A stretch of 64,000 nucleotides of DNA from Frankineae bacterium MT45 (GTDB taxonomy: Bacteria > Actinomycetota > Actinomycetes > Mycobacteriales > Jatrophihabitantaceae). Position 1 is the stretch's first letter. Each line of letters starts with the position of its first letter. Below, one piece after another: positions 1-8,881 of the stretch. Below the pieces are notes generated by a model, which ran no database searches, was not told the DNA's origin, and saw only the letters and a list, made by a program, of their open reading frames with translations. The translations under genes and the position numbers were made by a program. The stretch lies in assembly GCA_900100325.1 (NCBI GenBank), contig LT629697.1, positions 434,001-498,000 on the forward strand, written 5' to 3'.

Positions 1-685
1 CCTGATCCGCTGGAATCACCCGACCCGGGGCCTGGTCGCGCCGGACGAGTTCATCCCGGCCGCCGAGAAGAGCGGCGCGATTCACGCCCTCGGCCAGTGG
101 ATCCTCTACGAAGCCTGTGCCGGAACCGCCGAATACATCAAGACATCCGGCCTCCCGCGCCGCGTGTCGGTGAATGCCTCGGGTCACGAGCTGAAGAGCA
201 CCGACTACGCCGGCAACGTCGCCGAGGTCCTCGCCTCCACCGGTCTTCCGGCGTCGGCCCTGGTTATCGAGGTCACCGAGTCGACCTTCGACGCCGACCA
301 CCCGCACGTCATTTCGGTGCTGCACGATCTCCGCCAGCTGGGCGTCGGCATCGCCATCGACGACTTCGGCACCGGCTACTCCTCGCTGAACCGGTTGGAC
401 CACCTGCCGGCGAACGTGCTGAAGATCGACCGTTCCTTCGTCGCCGCCATTCCGGTGACCGGGGCAGAAGTGCCGATTCTCAAGGCGATTGTGGCTCTGG
501 CTGATGCGCTCGGACTGCGCATCATCGCGGAGGGCGTCGAGACGCTGCACCAGGCCGAGGTGCTGGCCGGTCTCGGTTGCTCACACGCCCAGGGCTACTA
601 CTTCGGACGTCCGCACCCGGACCAGCAGGCGACCAAGGTTCCCGAGACGCTCTCGATCGTCGAGAACATCGAGTCGGCGGCCTGA
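1..685 (+). CDS. EAL-domain cyclic-di-GMP phosphodiesterase, 5' end outside the window
   Basis: The open frame is already running at base 2 and ends with TGA at 683-685. It encodes the C-terminal ~227 residues of an EAL domain, which hydrolyses cyclic di-GMP to pGpG. Visible motifs in order are IRWNHP near the start, FIPAAE, SVNASG, VIEVTES, the metal and substrate loop DDFGTGYSSL, LKIDRSF, AEGVET and QGYYFGRP. The EAL tripeptide itself would lie upstream of base 1, so sensor or GGDEF domains at the N-terminus cannot be judged. A short tail follows the domain. A diguanylate cyclase lies at 44608-46338, far away and not in the same operon. Confidence 0.93.
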   Translation, partial: LIRWNHPTRGLVAPDEFIPAAEKSGAIHALGQWILYEACAGTAEYIKTSGLPRRVSVNASGHELKSTDYAGNVAEVLASTGLPASALVIEVTESTFDADHPHVISVLHDLRQLGVGIAIDDFGTGYSSLNRLDHLPANVLKIDRSFVAAIPVTGAEVPILKAIVALADALGLRIIAEGVETLHQAEVLAGLGCSHAQGYYFGRPHPDQQATKVPETLSIVENIESAA

Positions 686-713
686 GCCGGTCCGCTACCT
701 GATCACCCGTGAA

Positions 714-1925
714 TTACTGGCGATAGTCGGCCAGGAAGTCCCCGAGCCGGCTGATCGCCTCGGTGAGCATCTCGACCGGTGGCAGCGTGACGATGCGTAG
801 GTGGTCGGTGTCGTACCAGTTGAAGCCCGTGCCCTGAACCAGCAGAACATGCTTCTCGCGGAGCAGATCCAGCACCAATTGCTGGTCATCCTTGATCGGG
901 TACATGTCCGGGTCGAGTTTGGGGAAGACGTAGAGCGCGCCCTTGGGCACGACGCAGGTGACCCCGGGAATCTTGGTGAGCGCGGCGACGGCGGCGTCGC
1001 GCTGATCCCGCAGCCGCCCGCCCGGGAGGACGAGGTCGTTGATGCTCTGCCGTCCGCCGAGGGCCGTCTGAATCGCATGCTGCCCCGGGACATTCGAGCA
1101 GAGCCGCATGTTGGCCAGGATCGTGATGCCCTCGAGGTAGCTGGCCGCCCGCTGCGTGCGTCCACGAACCATCATCCAGCCGGAGCGGAAGCCGGCCAGC
1201 CGGTAGGCCTTGGATAGTCCGTTGAAGGTGAGCGAGAGGACGTCGGGGGCAACCGCGGCGAAGGGCGTGTGGGTGGCGCCGTCGTAGAGGATCTTGTCGT
1301 AGATCTCGTCGGCCATGACGACGAGGTCGTGCTTGCGGGCGAGCTCCGCGATCTGCTCGAGAATCGAGACCGGATAGACGGCACCGGTTGGGTTGTTCGG
1401 GTTGATGACGACAATCGCCTTAGTTTTACTGGTGATCTTCGACGCGATGTCGTCGACGTCGGGGTACCAGTCGGCCGATTCGTCGCAGCGGTAATGCACC
1501 GGAGTGCCACCGGCAAGGCTCGTCGATGCGGTCCAGAGCGGGTAGTCGGGAGCCGGGACGAGCACCTCGTCCCCGTCGTCCAGCATCGCCTGCAGGGCAA
1601 TCGTGATGAGTTCACTGACGCCGTTGCCGAGCCAGATGTCGTCGACGTCGCGGATGTCTATGCCGCGGGACTGGTAGTGCTGGGCGATCGCGGTGCGAGC
1701 CGAGAAGAGACCCTGTGAGTCGGAATACCCCTGTGAATTGGCCAGATTCGCCACCACGTCGATGAGGATCTCCTCCGGGGCGTCAAAACCGAAGGGGGCC
1801 GGGTTGCCAATGTTGAGCTTGATGATGCGCCGCCCGAGTGCCTCCAGCCGCTTTGCCTCGTCGAGGACTGGGCCTCGGATGTCGTAACAGACGTTGGAGA
1901 GCTTGCGCGACTGGGTGAGTTCCAC
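714..1925 (-). CDS. PLP-dependent alanine/aspartate-type aminotransferase
   Basis: Fold-type I aminotransferase, about 404 residues, closely resembling the actinobacterial AlaA/AspC group that transfers the amino group of alanine or aspartate to 2-oxoglutarate. Visible motifs are IRGPVLDEAKRLEA, KLNIGNPAPFGF, YSDSQG, VINPNNPTGAVY, MADEIYDKILYD, the PLP-lysine segment FNGLSKAYRLAG (Schiff-base lysine in SKAYR) and RIVTLPP at the end. The frame is open to 1982, but homology begins near SRKLSNVCYD, so a GTG at 1925 (or 1931) is the likely start. It diverges from the nitroreductase gene at 2030. Family is sure; the exact amino donor is not visible. Confidence 0.9.
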   Translation of the reverse strand: MELTQSRKLSNVCYDIRGPVLDEAKRLEALGRRIIKLNIGNPAPFGFDAPEEILIDVVANLANSQGYSDSQGLFSARTAIAQHYQSRGIDIRDVDDIWLGNGVSELITIALQAMLDDGDEVLVPAPDYPLWTASTSLAGGTPVHYRCDESADWYPDVDDIASKITSKTKAIVVINPNNPTGAVYPVSILEQIAELARKHDLVVMADEIYDKILYDGATHTPFAAVAPDVLSLTFNGLSKAYRLAGFRSGWMMVRGRTQRAASYLEGITILANMRLCSNVPGQHAIQTALGGRQSINDLVLPGGRLRDQRDAAVAALTKIPGVTCVVPKGALYVFPKLDPDMYPIKDDQQLVLDLLREKHVLLVQGTGFNWYDTDHLRIVTLPPVEMLTEAISRLGDFLADYRQ

Positions 1926-2029
1926 CCCCACACGATCCCACAGTGGGCGAGCCCTTCGAAACCGAATTCCTAGCGACGGCACTCAGGTTGTCGCGGGAGG
2001 TTAGCCGGCTGGGATGGCAGGCTGCAGGC

Positions 2030-2629
2030 ATGGAATTCCAAGAGGTGGTGCGGGCCCGGAGAATGGTGCGCAGTTACGACGCGCAGCGGCCGGTCGCCCC
2101 GGAGCTGATCGAGCGACTCCTCGGACTGGCGGTGCGGGCCCCGTCAGCTGGCTTCAGCCAGGGGTGGGAGTTTCTGGTGCTCGATACGCCCGAGCGGGTT
2201 GGTCGCTACTGGGAAGTGACCACCGATGCCGATACTCCGCCCGATCGCTGGCTGCGCGGCATGCAGTCCGCGCCCGTACTTATCCTGCCATTCTCCGATA
2301 AATCGGCATATATCGAGCGGTACGCCGAGCCGGACAAGGGGTGGAGCGATCGGGACGAGTCCCGCTGGCCGGTCCCGTATTGGCACATCGACACCGGAAT
2401 GGCGTCCCTGCTGGTGCTCCTCGGTGCGGTCGACGCCGGTCTCTCTGGCTGTTTCTTCGGGGTGCCGGTCGCCGCTCAGGATGCGGTGCGGCAGACGTTT
2501 GCGGTGCCGTCCCAGCTGACCCCGATCGGGGTGATCAGCCTCGGATACCCGGCGCCGGATCGACGCTCACCCTCGCTGCGCCGTGGTCGGCGCCCGGTGA
2601 GCGAGGTCGCGCACTACGGGAGCTTCTGA
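2030..2629 (+). CDS. Nitroreductase-family FMN oxidoreductase
   Basis: A 199-residue protein of the nitroreductase fold, which binds FMN and reduces nitro compounds, quinones or related substrates with NAD(P)H. The N-terminus FQEVVRARRMVRSYD carries the phosphate-binding RRxxRxY pattern. APSAGFSQGWEFLVL is the usual second flavin-binding segment, and GVISLGYPAPD with the basic tail RRGRRPVSEV is typical of the C-terminus. The ATG at 2030 starts right at the family's N-terminus, although the frame is open from 1943. It stands alone, divergent from the aminotransferase, and is followed by the 17-bp repeat array. The physiological substrate cannot be inferred. Confidence 0.85.
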   Translation: MEFQEVVRARRMVRSYDAQRPVAPELIERLLGLAVRAPSAGFSQGWEFLVLDTPERVGRYWEVTTDADTPPDRWLRGMQSAPVLILPFSDKSAYIERYAEPDKGWSDRDESRWPVPYWHIDTGMASLLVLLGAVDAGLSGCFFGVPVAAQDAVRQTFAVPSQLTPIGVISLGYPAPDRRSPSLRRGRRPVSEVAHYGSF

Positions 2630-2639
2630 AGCTGGGCTA

Positions 2640-2775
2640 GGCCGGAATCCACGCTCGGCCGGAATCCACGCTCGGCCGGAATCCACGCTCGGCCGGAATC
2701 CACGCTCGGCTGGACTCTGGGCGCGAACGCACTTCACGCGCGGACGCACTTCAGGCTCGGACGGAACCTGGCCTC
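2640..2775. repeat. 17-bp tandem repeat array next to parB
   Basis: Four perfect copies of GGCCGGAATCCACGCTC (2640-2707) are followed in the same 17-bp register by four diverged copies (2708-2775) that keep GG at the start and usually CTC at the end. The array fills the gap between the nitroreductase stop and the parB stop (2793), both genes reading toward it. The period is not a multiple of three, so it is not coding. There are no spacers, so it is not CRISPR. Each unit junction creates a short CGGCCG palindrome. Confidence 0.9.
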
Positions 2776-2792
2776 GATCGGTGCGGCGGCGC

Positions 2793-3866
2793 TCAGCCGC
2801 TGGTCGGACGAGTCGCGAGTTGCGGCGCAATCGCCGCGACAATGCGCTCCAGGTCGTCGATCGAGCCGAATTCGACGGTGATCTTCCCCTTGCGCTTGCC
2901 GAGATCGACCCGGACGCGGGTGTCCAGGGTGTCGGAGAGCTTCTCGGCCAGCTCCGCGATGGCCGGGGCGGTGATTCGCTTGGTCGGTCCGCGGCGAACG
3001 GCCGGCTTCTTCTCGTGCGCGGCCAGGGTGACGAGCTCTTCGGTGGCACGTACCGACAGCCCCTCAGCCACGATCCGTCCGGCGAGTTCGTCCTGCTGCT
3101 CGTGATCCTCCAGTCCGAGGAGCGCCCGCGCGTGACCAGCCGAGAGAACCCCGGCCGCGACGCGACGCTGCACCGGGACCGAGAGATTCATCAGCCGGAT
3201 GGTGTTGCTCACCTGCGAGCGGCTGCGTCCGATTCGACGGGCGAGTTCGTCGTGGGTTACGCCGAACTCTTCGAGCAACTGCTGATACGCGGCCGCCTCT
3301 TCCAGAGGATTCAGGGCCGAGCGGTGGATGTTCTCCAGGAGGGCGTCGCGCAGCATGGCGTCGTCGGCAGTGCTGCGAATGATCGCCGGGATCTCAGTAA
3401 GTCCGGCCGCGGTGCTCGCGCGCAGGCGCCGCTCACCCATGACCAGTTCGTAGCCGCCGGCTGGATCGACCCGTACCACCACCGGCTGCAGGACGCCGAA
3501 CTCGCGAATCGAGTGGGTCAGCTCCTCCAGCGCCTGCTCGTCGAAGACCTGGCGGGGCTGGTGAGCATTCGGATGGATCTCAGCGACAGGCAACTCAGCG
3601 AACGCCGCACCTGGGACTTCGGCTAACTCCTGAGCATGCTGGGCATCGGTCGCGATCGGGGCCGCTTCGGCACCGGGCTGAGACCCGGACGGCTGGGCGG
3701 TCGGCGAGCCAGCCGCCGCAGGCAGGGTGGAGGCACCGACCGGAGGTGCCGGAACCGGGGGAGCGTCAGCCGCTGGGGCTGAAACGGGAGGCGTTGGAAC
3801 TGGTGGTGCGGTGGGGATGAGGGCACCGATTCCACGTCCAAGTCCGCCGCGACGCTTCTCACTCAT
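2793..3866 (-). CDS. parB: Chromosome-partitioning protein ParB
   Basis: Centromere-binding CTPase of the ParABS system, 357 residues; it loads at parS, spreads as a sliding clamp and recruits condensin and ParA. The N-terminus [15 protein letters not shown] is the typical ParA-contacting segment. A Pro/Ala-rich stretch follows (about 20-70), then the ParB/Srx CTP-binding domain with [10 protein letters not shown] and GERRLRAS, the [16 protein letters not shown] motif, a helix-turn-helix ([15 protein letters not shown]), and a C-terminal dimerisation domain. The frame opens with TTG at 3869, but the ATG at 3866 (MSEKRRG) is the natural start. It lies 55 bp downstream of parA, on the same strand. 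Two parS sites sit inside parA. Confidence 0.96.
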   Translation of the reverse strand: MSEKRRGGLGRGIGALIPTAPPVPTPPVSAPAADAPPVPAPPVGASTLPAAAGSPTAQPSGSQPGAEAAPIATDAQHAQELAEVPGAAFAELPVAEIHPNAHQPRQVFDEQALEELTHSIREFGVLQPVVVRVDPAGGYELVMGERRLRASTAAGLTEIPAIIRSTADDAMLRDALLENIHRSALNPLEEAAAYQQLLEEFGVTHDELARRIGRSRSQVSNTIRLMNLSVPVQRRVAAGVLSAGHARALLGLEDHEQQDELAGRIVAEGLSVRATEELVTLAAHEKKPAVRRGPTKRITAPAIAELAEKLSDTLDTRVRVDLGKRKGKITVEFGSIDDLERIVAAIAPQLATRPTSG

Positions 3867-3921
3867 CAACTGCTCCTATCGCGGAGGCTTCTCGCCCCGG
3901 TTGCTGCATCGTGGTGCTGGC

Positions 3922-4950
3922 TCACGCCTCGCCAACTCTCTCTTTTGCTTCGTGGATCTCGGCCGTCTCGGCCCGGAAGGCCACTTCTCGGGCTGCCTGC
4001 AGGTAGGCGACCGCACCCCGGGACCCCGCGTCGTAGGTCATCACAGTCTGGCCGTACCCCGGCGCCTCGGAGACGCGGACGTTCCGGGGGATCACCGCTT
4101 CGATCGCCAGCGGTCCGAAGTGTCGGCGCACTTCCTCTGCGACCTGGTCAGCGAGCTTGGTACGGCTGTCGTACATGGTCAGCAGGACGGTGGTGACGGC
4201 GATGATCTTGTTCAGGTAGGACTGCACCATCTCCACCGTGCCCAGCAGTTGCGCCAGCCCCTCCAACGCGTAGTACTCACACTGGATCGGGATCAGCACC
4301 TCGCGGGCGGCAACCAACGCATTGAGAGTGAGGAGTCCGAGCGACGGGGGGCAGTCGATGAAGATGTAATCGATCTCGGCACCGCCCTCCAGGTACGTAC
4401 CGAGGGCTCGCTGCAGCCGGTACTCGCGGGCGACCTGGGAGGAGAGTTCCAGCTCGGCACCGGCCAGGTCGATCGTCGACGGAACAACGCTTAACGTCGG
4501 AGCGAACTCCGTGACCGTGGCCGCTTCAGCCAGGGTGAGATCACCAAGGAGAACGTCGTAGATCGAAGGGGTACCCACGCCGTGCGCTACTCCGAGCGCC
4601 GTGCTGGCGTTCCCCTGCGGGTCGAGGTCGATCACCAGGACGCGCAGTCCGTGCATAGCGAGGGAGGCCGCGATATTGACGGTGCTGGTCGTCTTCCCGA
4701 CGCCACCCTTCTGGTTAGCCACCGTGAAGACCCGAACCGCGTACGGCTTGGGCCAGATCTCCTGATGGATGTTCTGGACGTGCATCGCAGTAGCCGCTTC
4801 ACGGGCGATCGGGGTATCGAACTCAAGGTCAGACTCCGTCGATGTTTCACGTGAAACATCGACCGCGGGACGATGATCCTCGGAGAGGTCGAGCGATGTT
4901 TCACGTGAAACACCTGGATTGGAGACCCTGTCCGTGACTGATTCGTTCAC
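3922..4950 (-). CDS. parA: Chromosome-partitioning ATPase ParA (Soj)
   Basis: Deviant Walker-type ATPase, 342 residues, which binds nucleoid DNA and drives segregation of ParB-parS complexes. The deviant Walker A is KGGVGKTT, followed by DLDPQGNAS and the IDCPPSLGLLTLNA segment. About 75 residues precede the ATPase domain and contain two copies of VSRET, encoded by the two parS palindromes read in the same phase. The GTG start at 4950 overlaps the rsmG stop by four bases (GTGA), so the two are translationally coupled. An alternative start after the parS sites would remove both repeats; the overlap argues for the long form. Confidence 0.95.
   Translation of the reverse strand: MNESVTDRVSNPGVSRETSLDLSEDHRPAVDVSRETSTESDLEFDTPIAREAATAMHVQNIHQEIWPKPYAVRVFTVANQKGGVGKTTSTVNIAASLAMHGLRVLVIDLDPQGNASTALGVAHGVGTPSIYDVLLGDLTLAEAATVTEFAPTLSVVPSTIDLAGAELELSSQVAREYRLQRALGTYLEGGAEIDYIFIDCPPSLGLLTLNALVAAREVLIPIQCEYYALEGLAQLLGTVEMVQSYLNKIIAVTTVLLTMYDSRTKLADQVAEEVRRHFGPLAIEAVIPRNVRVSEAPGYGQTVMTYDAGSRGAVAYLQAAREVAFRAETAEIHEAKERVGEA
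4843..4858. promoter_or_regulatory. parS: parS site 1
   Basis: Perfect 16-bp palindrome TGTTTCACGTGAAACA, the canonical bacterial ParB-binding site. It lies inside the 5' coding part of parA and encodes one VSRET pentapeptide. Confidence 0.97.
4897..4912. promoter_or_regulatory. parS: parS site 2
   Basis: Second perfect TGTTTCACGTGAAACA palindrome, 54 bp from the first (18 codons), in the same reading phase of parA, again encoding VSRET. Two closely spaced sites about 4 kb from dnaA make this the likely ParB nucleation centre. Confidence 0.97.
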
Positions 4951-5606
4951 CGGCTCACACGTCCCTTCTTCGGCTTCACGAGCCTCTCGCGCTCAATAAC
5001 GACAACTCGCAACGGGGGAGTGATGACTCCAGACCCGCACTCGACCAACCGGCCGGTCGAACCACCCAAGCTCTTGATGCTCGTTCGATGCTCAGCCAGT
5101 TCCTGTTCGGCGGACTCGCCCTTCATGGCCAGCAGCGACCCACCGACATCCAGCAGTGGTAGACACCATCGCACTAAACGGTCGAGTGGCGCCACTGCCC
5201 GGGCCGTCACCCACTGGGCGGAACCGACTGCCGCGACCACCGGTGGGTCCTCGGCCCGACCATGCACCACTCGCACCGTAGCGGCCAGATCCAGCAGCTC
5301 AACAGCTTCAGCCAAGAAATCCACCCGACGCTGCAGGGACTCGACCAGATCAACCCGCAAATCCGGACGCCGACATGCCAGCACCAGACCCGGGAGGCCC
5401 GCCCCGCTACCGATATCGACAACCCGAGCCTGCTCTGGCAGCAATTCAGTCAGCACGGCACAGTTGAGAAGGTGCCGCTCCCAGATCCGGGGGAGTTCCC
5501 GTGGACCGAGGAGGCCACGTTCGAGACCGGGGCCGGCCAGGAACTCGGCATAGCGCTGGGCGATCGGCAATCGATCCCCGAAGAGCAACTCCGCCTCTTC
5601 AAGCAC
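4947..5606 (-). CDS. rsmG: 16S rRNA (guanine527-N7)-methyltransferase RsmG
   Basis: SAM-dependent methyltransferase, 219 residues, which places the m7G527 mark in the 530 loop of 16S rRNA. Motifs are RELPRIWERHLLNC at the N-terminus, the SAM-binding VVDIGSGAGLPGLVLA, DLVESLQRRVDFL, and VTARAVAPLDRLV. The GTG at 5606 fits the family length. It sits between jag (16 bp upstream) and parA (4-bp overlap), the usual actinobacterial order. Loss of RsmG commonly gives low-level streptomycin resistance in other bacteria. Confidence 0.95.
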   Translation of the reverse strand: MLEEAELLFGDRLPIAQRYAEFLAGPGLERGLLGPRELPRIWERHLLNCAVLTELLPEQARVVDIGSGAGLPGLVLACRRPDLRVDLVESLQRRVDFLAEAVELLDLAATVRVVHGRAEDPPVVAAVGSAQWVTARAVAPLDRLVRWCLPLLDVGGSLLAMKGESAEQELAEHRTSIKSLGGSTGRLVECGSGVITPPLRVVVIERERLVKPKKGRVSR

Positions 5607-5622
5607 GCGGAATCAGCTCAGG

Positions 5623-6258
5623 TCACTGATCGAGGAGAACGACCACGCAACGGTTCGGCTCTTCACCGTCAGAGTCGCTGCGCACGCCGTCGATCGATCC
5701 GATCACGTCGTGGACGACCTTCCGCTCAAACGGGTTCATCGGCGTGAGGCGAATCGATTCGCCACTGGCCAGAACTTCGCGGGCGGTCTCGGCTGCCAGC
5801 GCACCCAGTTCGTTGCGGCGGGCCTGGCGGTGACCACTCACATCCAGCATGAGGCGGCTACGAACACCGGTCTTCTGGTGCACCGCGAGACGCGTCAGCT
5901 CCTGCAGCGCGTCCAAGGTCTTACCCTGCGGGCCGACCAGCGACTGCAGTCCGGTCCCGACGATCGCCACGACGGCCCGGTCGTTCTCGACGTCCAGGTC
6001 GATGTCGCCGTCGTAGTCGACGATGTCGAGGAGGCGCTCCAGGTAGTCGGCGGCGATGTCGCCCTCCTGAACCAGGAGCGAAGCGCCATCGCGCTCGTCG
6101 ACGTCAGTCGAGTCGTCGTCCGAACTCTGCGCCGGTTCGCCAGCGGCATCATCCACTGAGTCAGCTGCGACGGACGTATCCGCTGCTTCCACTGCACCGT
6201 CGACGTCAAATTGCGTCTCGGGATCGCCGTCGATAGGCGGGTTCTGAATCTCGGTCAC
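5623..6258 (-). CDS. jag: Jag/KhpB-type RNA-binding protein (KH + R3H)
   Basis: A 211-residue protein of the Jag (SpoIIIJ-associated, KhpB) family, single-stranded nucleic-acid binding. The first ~65 residues are acidic and low-complexity. A KH-type domain follows (VAIVGTGLQSLVGPQGKTLDALQELT), then an R3H domain ending with PMNPFERKVVHDVI, whose RxxxH pattern is visible. It lies between yidC and rsmG, as in other actinobacteria. The exact role, probably RNA regulation linked to cell-wall growth, is known only from distant relatives. Confidence 0.93.
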   Translation of the reverse strand: MTEIQNPPIDGDPETQFDVDGAVEAADTSVAADSVDDAAGEPAQSSDDDSTDVDERDGASLLVQEGDIAADYLERLLDIVDYDGDIDLDVENDRAVVAIVGTGLQSLVGPQGKTLDALQELTRLAVHQKTGVRSRLMLDVSGHRQARRNELGALAAETAREVLASGESIRLTPMNPFERKVVHDVIGSIDGVRSDSDGEEPNRCVVVLLDQ

Positions 6259-6353
6259 GGGATCGATCGTCCTTTCAGGGGTATTACTGGAGGTCGGTCG
6301 TCGGATCGCTAGCTTCTCTAGCTGACGCCGTCCGGAGGGCTGTGGCGTCGTCG

Positions 6354-7448
6354 CTAACGACGCTTCTTCGACTGGCTGGGGCGATTGTTCGGGCGGTTGC
6401 CCGGCTTGGGGGAGCCGGGACGGTTGGGGCGAGCACCTGGCTTAGGCGCACTGTTGCTCGCCGGCTCGGAGCCGTTCACGGAGTCAGCTCCGCTATCGCT
6501 CGCGCTGGGGCCGGATGCATCCTTGCTCAGGTCAATCGCGCTCCGTCGCTGGGGTTTGGCCCCAGGCTTCGGAGCCAGCGTCTTCCCTACAGCCCCGACC
6601 TCCGCGACCTCGTCGGACTTCGCGTGCGGATGGAACTTGTTGATGTAGAGCTGCTGCGCCATGGTCCACGTGTTCGAGGTGAACCAGTAGAGGCAGACAC
6701 CGAGCGGGAAGAAGAAGCCCGAGAAGAGCACCGAGATCGGGATACCGACGAACATCAACCGCTGGACGGTGGCGGCGGTTCCCTCGGGGGTGACGGTCGC
6801 GGCCCGGCGTACGAGCACCTGAGTGAAGAAGGTGGCGGACGCACTGATCAGCACGAGGATCAGCGTCACCGTGCGGGTCGATGCGACGTCTCCGCCGAGT
6901 AGCCGGATGTGGACGGCGCTGTCGTGCAGCGAACCGGCCAGCGGGGCCCCGAAGAGCTTGGCCAGAGCGGCGCTGGAGGTCTCGGCCGGGGTGAAGCTGT
7001 AGAGGCTCAGCTGGTGCAACTGCTCGGGCGTCACCGCGGCGGGGTTCTTCTGGTACAGCTGCGCGGCGACCACGGAGTTGGAGAGGTGGCGCAGGACGTG
7101 GAAGAGAGCAATGAAGATCGGGAACTGCAGGAACATCGGCAGGCAGCCGGTGATGGGGTTGAACCCCTCCTCCTGCTGGAACTTCATCATCTGCCGCTGC
7201 TGCTCGGCCTTGTCGTTCTTGTACTTGTTGCGGATCTCGGTGAGCTTCGGCTGCATCTCCTGCATCCGCCGCTGGTAGTGCACCTGCCGGATGAAGACCC
7301 GGAAGAGCAGCAGACGGGCGGTGATAACGAGGAAGACGATGGAGAGAGACCAGTTCAGGCCACTGTCTGGGTTGATGCCGATCGCGGTGAAGAGGCTGTG
7401 CCACCGAAGCAGCACCCAAGAGACAGCGGTGTAGAGGAAATCAAGCAC
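6354..7448 (-). CDS. yidC: Membrane protein insertase YidC
   Basis: Oxa1/YidC/Alb3-family insertase, 364 residues, which helps SecYEG insert proteins into the cytoplasmic membrane or acts alone. The first membrane segment is at the N-terminus (LYTAVSWVLLRWHSLF). The YidC core has RVFIRQVHYQRRMQEMQPKL, where the second arginine region lies in the hydrophilic groove, followed by NPITGCLPMFLQFPIFIAL and a long hairpin. The C-terminal ~80 residues are basic and Pro-rich (KPGARPNRPG), as in actinobacterial forms that reach the ribosome. GTG start at 7448, 14 bp after yidD. Confidence 0.95.
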   Translation of the reverse strand: MLDFLYTAVSWVLLRWHSLFTAIGINPDSGLNWSLSIVFLVITARLLLFRVFIRQVHYQRRMQEMQPKLTEIRNKYKNDKAEQQRQMMKFQQEEGFNPITGCLPMFLQFPIFIALFHVLRHLSNSVVAAQLYQKNPAAVTPEQLHQLSLYSFTPAETSSAALAKLFGAPLAGSLHDSAVHIRLLGGDVASTRTVTLILVLISASATFFTQVLVRRAATVTPEGTAATVQRLMFVGIPISVLFSGFFFPLGVCLYWFTSNTWTMAQQLYINKFHPHAKSDEVAEVGAVGKTLAPKPGAKPQRRSAIDLSKDASGPSASDSGADSVNGSEPASNSAPKPGARPNRPGSPKPGNRPNNRPSQSKKRR

Positions 7449-7462
7449 GTCGAGTTTCTCTC

Positions 7463-7768
7463 CTAGACAGCCCTGCGGCCAGGTAAGACGGCAGCCGAGT
7501 GGCTGACAACAGCTCCAGCCGGCTGGCTGGAGCGGGCACGACTATTCACACCAACGGCCTCGGGCACCGGGTCGTGCCCACCACGATGCCACGGATGGCA
7601 TCGAAGCAGCCGACGTAGCCCCAGATAACTGCCTTTGGCCAGACCGAACCGGCTGATCGCCTGCGCTGTGTAGTCACTGCAGGTCGGGGTGAAGCGGCAG
7701 CGATCGGGCAGCGCCGGGCTGATCGCGCTCCGGTAGAACGCGAGGAGCCGCAGCACCAGCTTCGTCAT
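7463..7768 (-). CDS. yidD: Membrane protein insertion efficiency factor YidD
   Basis: Small amphipathic membrane-associated protein, 101 residues, which assists YidC-dependent insertion. The conserved core is [29 protein letters not shown] and [16 protein letters not shown], with the three family cysteines present. The tail after VPEA is variable. It sits 13 bp after rnpA and just before yidC, the standard context. Confidence 0.94.
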   Translation of the reverse strand: MTKLVLRLLAFYRSAISPALPDRCRFTPTCSDYTAQAISRFGLAKGSYLGLRRLLRCHPWHRGGHDPVPEAVGVNSRARSSQPAGAVVSHSAAVLPGRRAV

Positions 7769-7781
7769 CGCTGCCCCTGCG

Positions 7782-8135
7782 TCATCTCAGTACCTTCGCG
7801 ATCGCCGAATCGAGGTCGGAGCCCAGTTCCTGCGAGGTGACGTCGGCCGCCGCGGGCAACGCCCGCACAACGGCCAGGCTTCCCAGCGGCAGCTGCTGCA
7901 CTCGGGCGGCGAGCTGGGCCCGCAGCCGTCGACTCACCTGATGCCGGACCACTGAGTTACCCACCGCCTTACCCACGATCAATCCGACCTTGGGGGCAGC
8001 GACCGGGTCCAGCTCGACGGCATCGACCGTACGGTGAAGGTGCACGACGACCGAACCTCGGCGCGCTCGCGCACCGCTGCGTACGACGGTGCTGAAGTCA
8101 GCAGACCGCCGCAGACGATTCTTGGCCGGGAGCAC
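7782..8135 (-). CDS. rnpA: Ribonuclease P protein component
   Basis: Protein subunit of RNase P, 117 residues from the GTG at 8135 ([14 protein letters not shown]), which is the family's normal N-terminus; the frame itself is open to 8231. The protein helps the catalytic RNA bind pre-tRNA leaders. The RNR-like motif appears as [18 protein letters not shown], and [15 protein letters not shown] is the usual N-terminal motif. It follows rpmH by 43 bp and is probably co-transcribed with it. Confidence 0.93.
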   Translation of the reverse strand: MLPAKNRLRRSADFSTVVRSGARARRGSVVVHLHRTVDAVELDPVAAPKVGLIVGKAVGNSVVRHQVSRRLRAQLAARVQQLPLGSLAVVRALPAAADVTSQELGSDLDSAIAKVLR

Positions 8136-8178
8136 CTGGCTCAGCTGATTCGCGGGCAACCGCGGTCGGCAGGGCGAA

Positions 8179-8316
8179 TCAGGCCGACAGTTCGTTGCGA
8201 CCCTTGCGGCGGCGCGACGACAAAATCGCACGGCCAGCGCGGGTGCGCATACGCAACCGGAAGCCGTGCGTCTTGGCGCGTCGGCGGTTGTTCGGCTGGT
8301 AGGTCCGCTTACTCAC
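8179..8316 (-). CDS. rpmH: 50S ribosomal protein L34
   Basis: Forty-five-residue, strongly basic ribosomal protein. The GTG at 8316 gives [19 protein letters not shown], then [20 protein letters not shown], ending NELSA and TGA at 8179-8181. This is the full consensus of L34. An ATG 11 bp upstream is out of frame and closes quickly, so GTG is the start. First gene of the minus-strand rpmH-rnpA-yidD-yidC-jag-rsmG-parA-parB series, transcribed away from dnaA. Confidence 0.97.
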   Translation of the reverse strand: MSKRTYQPNNRRRAKTHGFRLRMRTRAGRAILSSRRRKGRNELSA

Positions 8317-8881
8317 GGTCGAGCTCCATCACTGTTGAAATTCTGCATAGGACTTGAGGAAACTAGGCGTCGCAAACGCTGCGACACCCGGCATGACTAC
8401 TGCGCTGAGAGAACCGAAAATCCGGCGGCGACACCGCTGGCGGGTATTCGTAGGCACAGCACAATAGATCTCACGGCGTGTGAGACACACCTACGGTACG
8501 GATCACCTGCCCCGCAGGTCAAACCCAAGCCCGGCGAACCAGCCACCGTAGGACCAAGCACACCAGTTGTCCCTGCGACACGCCGGGGGCCATTGTTGTT
8601 TGACCACGGGCACTGTTACGGTCTGCCACCGAGACCAAGTCTGCTCCCGACCCCCCGACCGCAGCTCCGACATTGGCATCCACAGGACGCCGGCTAATAC
8701 ACAGCCGGTGGACAACTCTGTGGATGAATCTTCGCTACCCGCTACTTGGGTGCACCAGATAGACCGAGCAACACCGACGAGGTAAGAGCAGGCCTGGCCG
8801 TACAACTACCGTGTGACTGGCACCTTTCAGAACGCACAGGCACAACCGACGGCATCGCCAGGCATGGAGTAGAAGCGCCAC
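8317..8881. promoter_or_regulatory. rpmH-dnaA divergent intergenic region
   Basis: Non-coding stretch of 565 bp holding the promoters of rpmH (minus) and dnaA (plus). Near dnaA are two DnaA-box-like sites: GGTGGACAA at 8707-8715 (reverse TTGTCCACC) and TGTGGATGA at 8719-8727 (reverse TCATCCACA), each one mismatch from common boxes, consistent with dnaA autoregulation or an origin sub-region. No other gene is supported. Confidence 0.6.

Noticed and set aside
2640-2775. Possible CRISPR array
   Set aside because: Repeats are directly adjacent with no spacers and no cas genes nearby.
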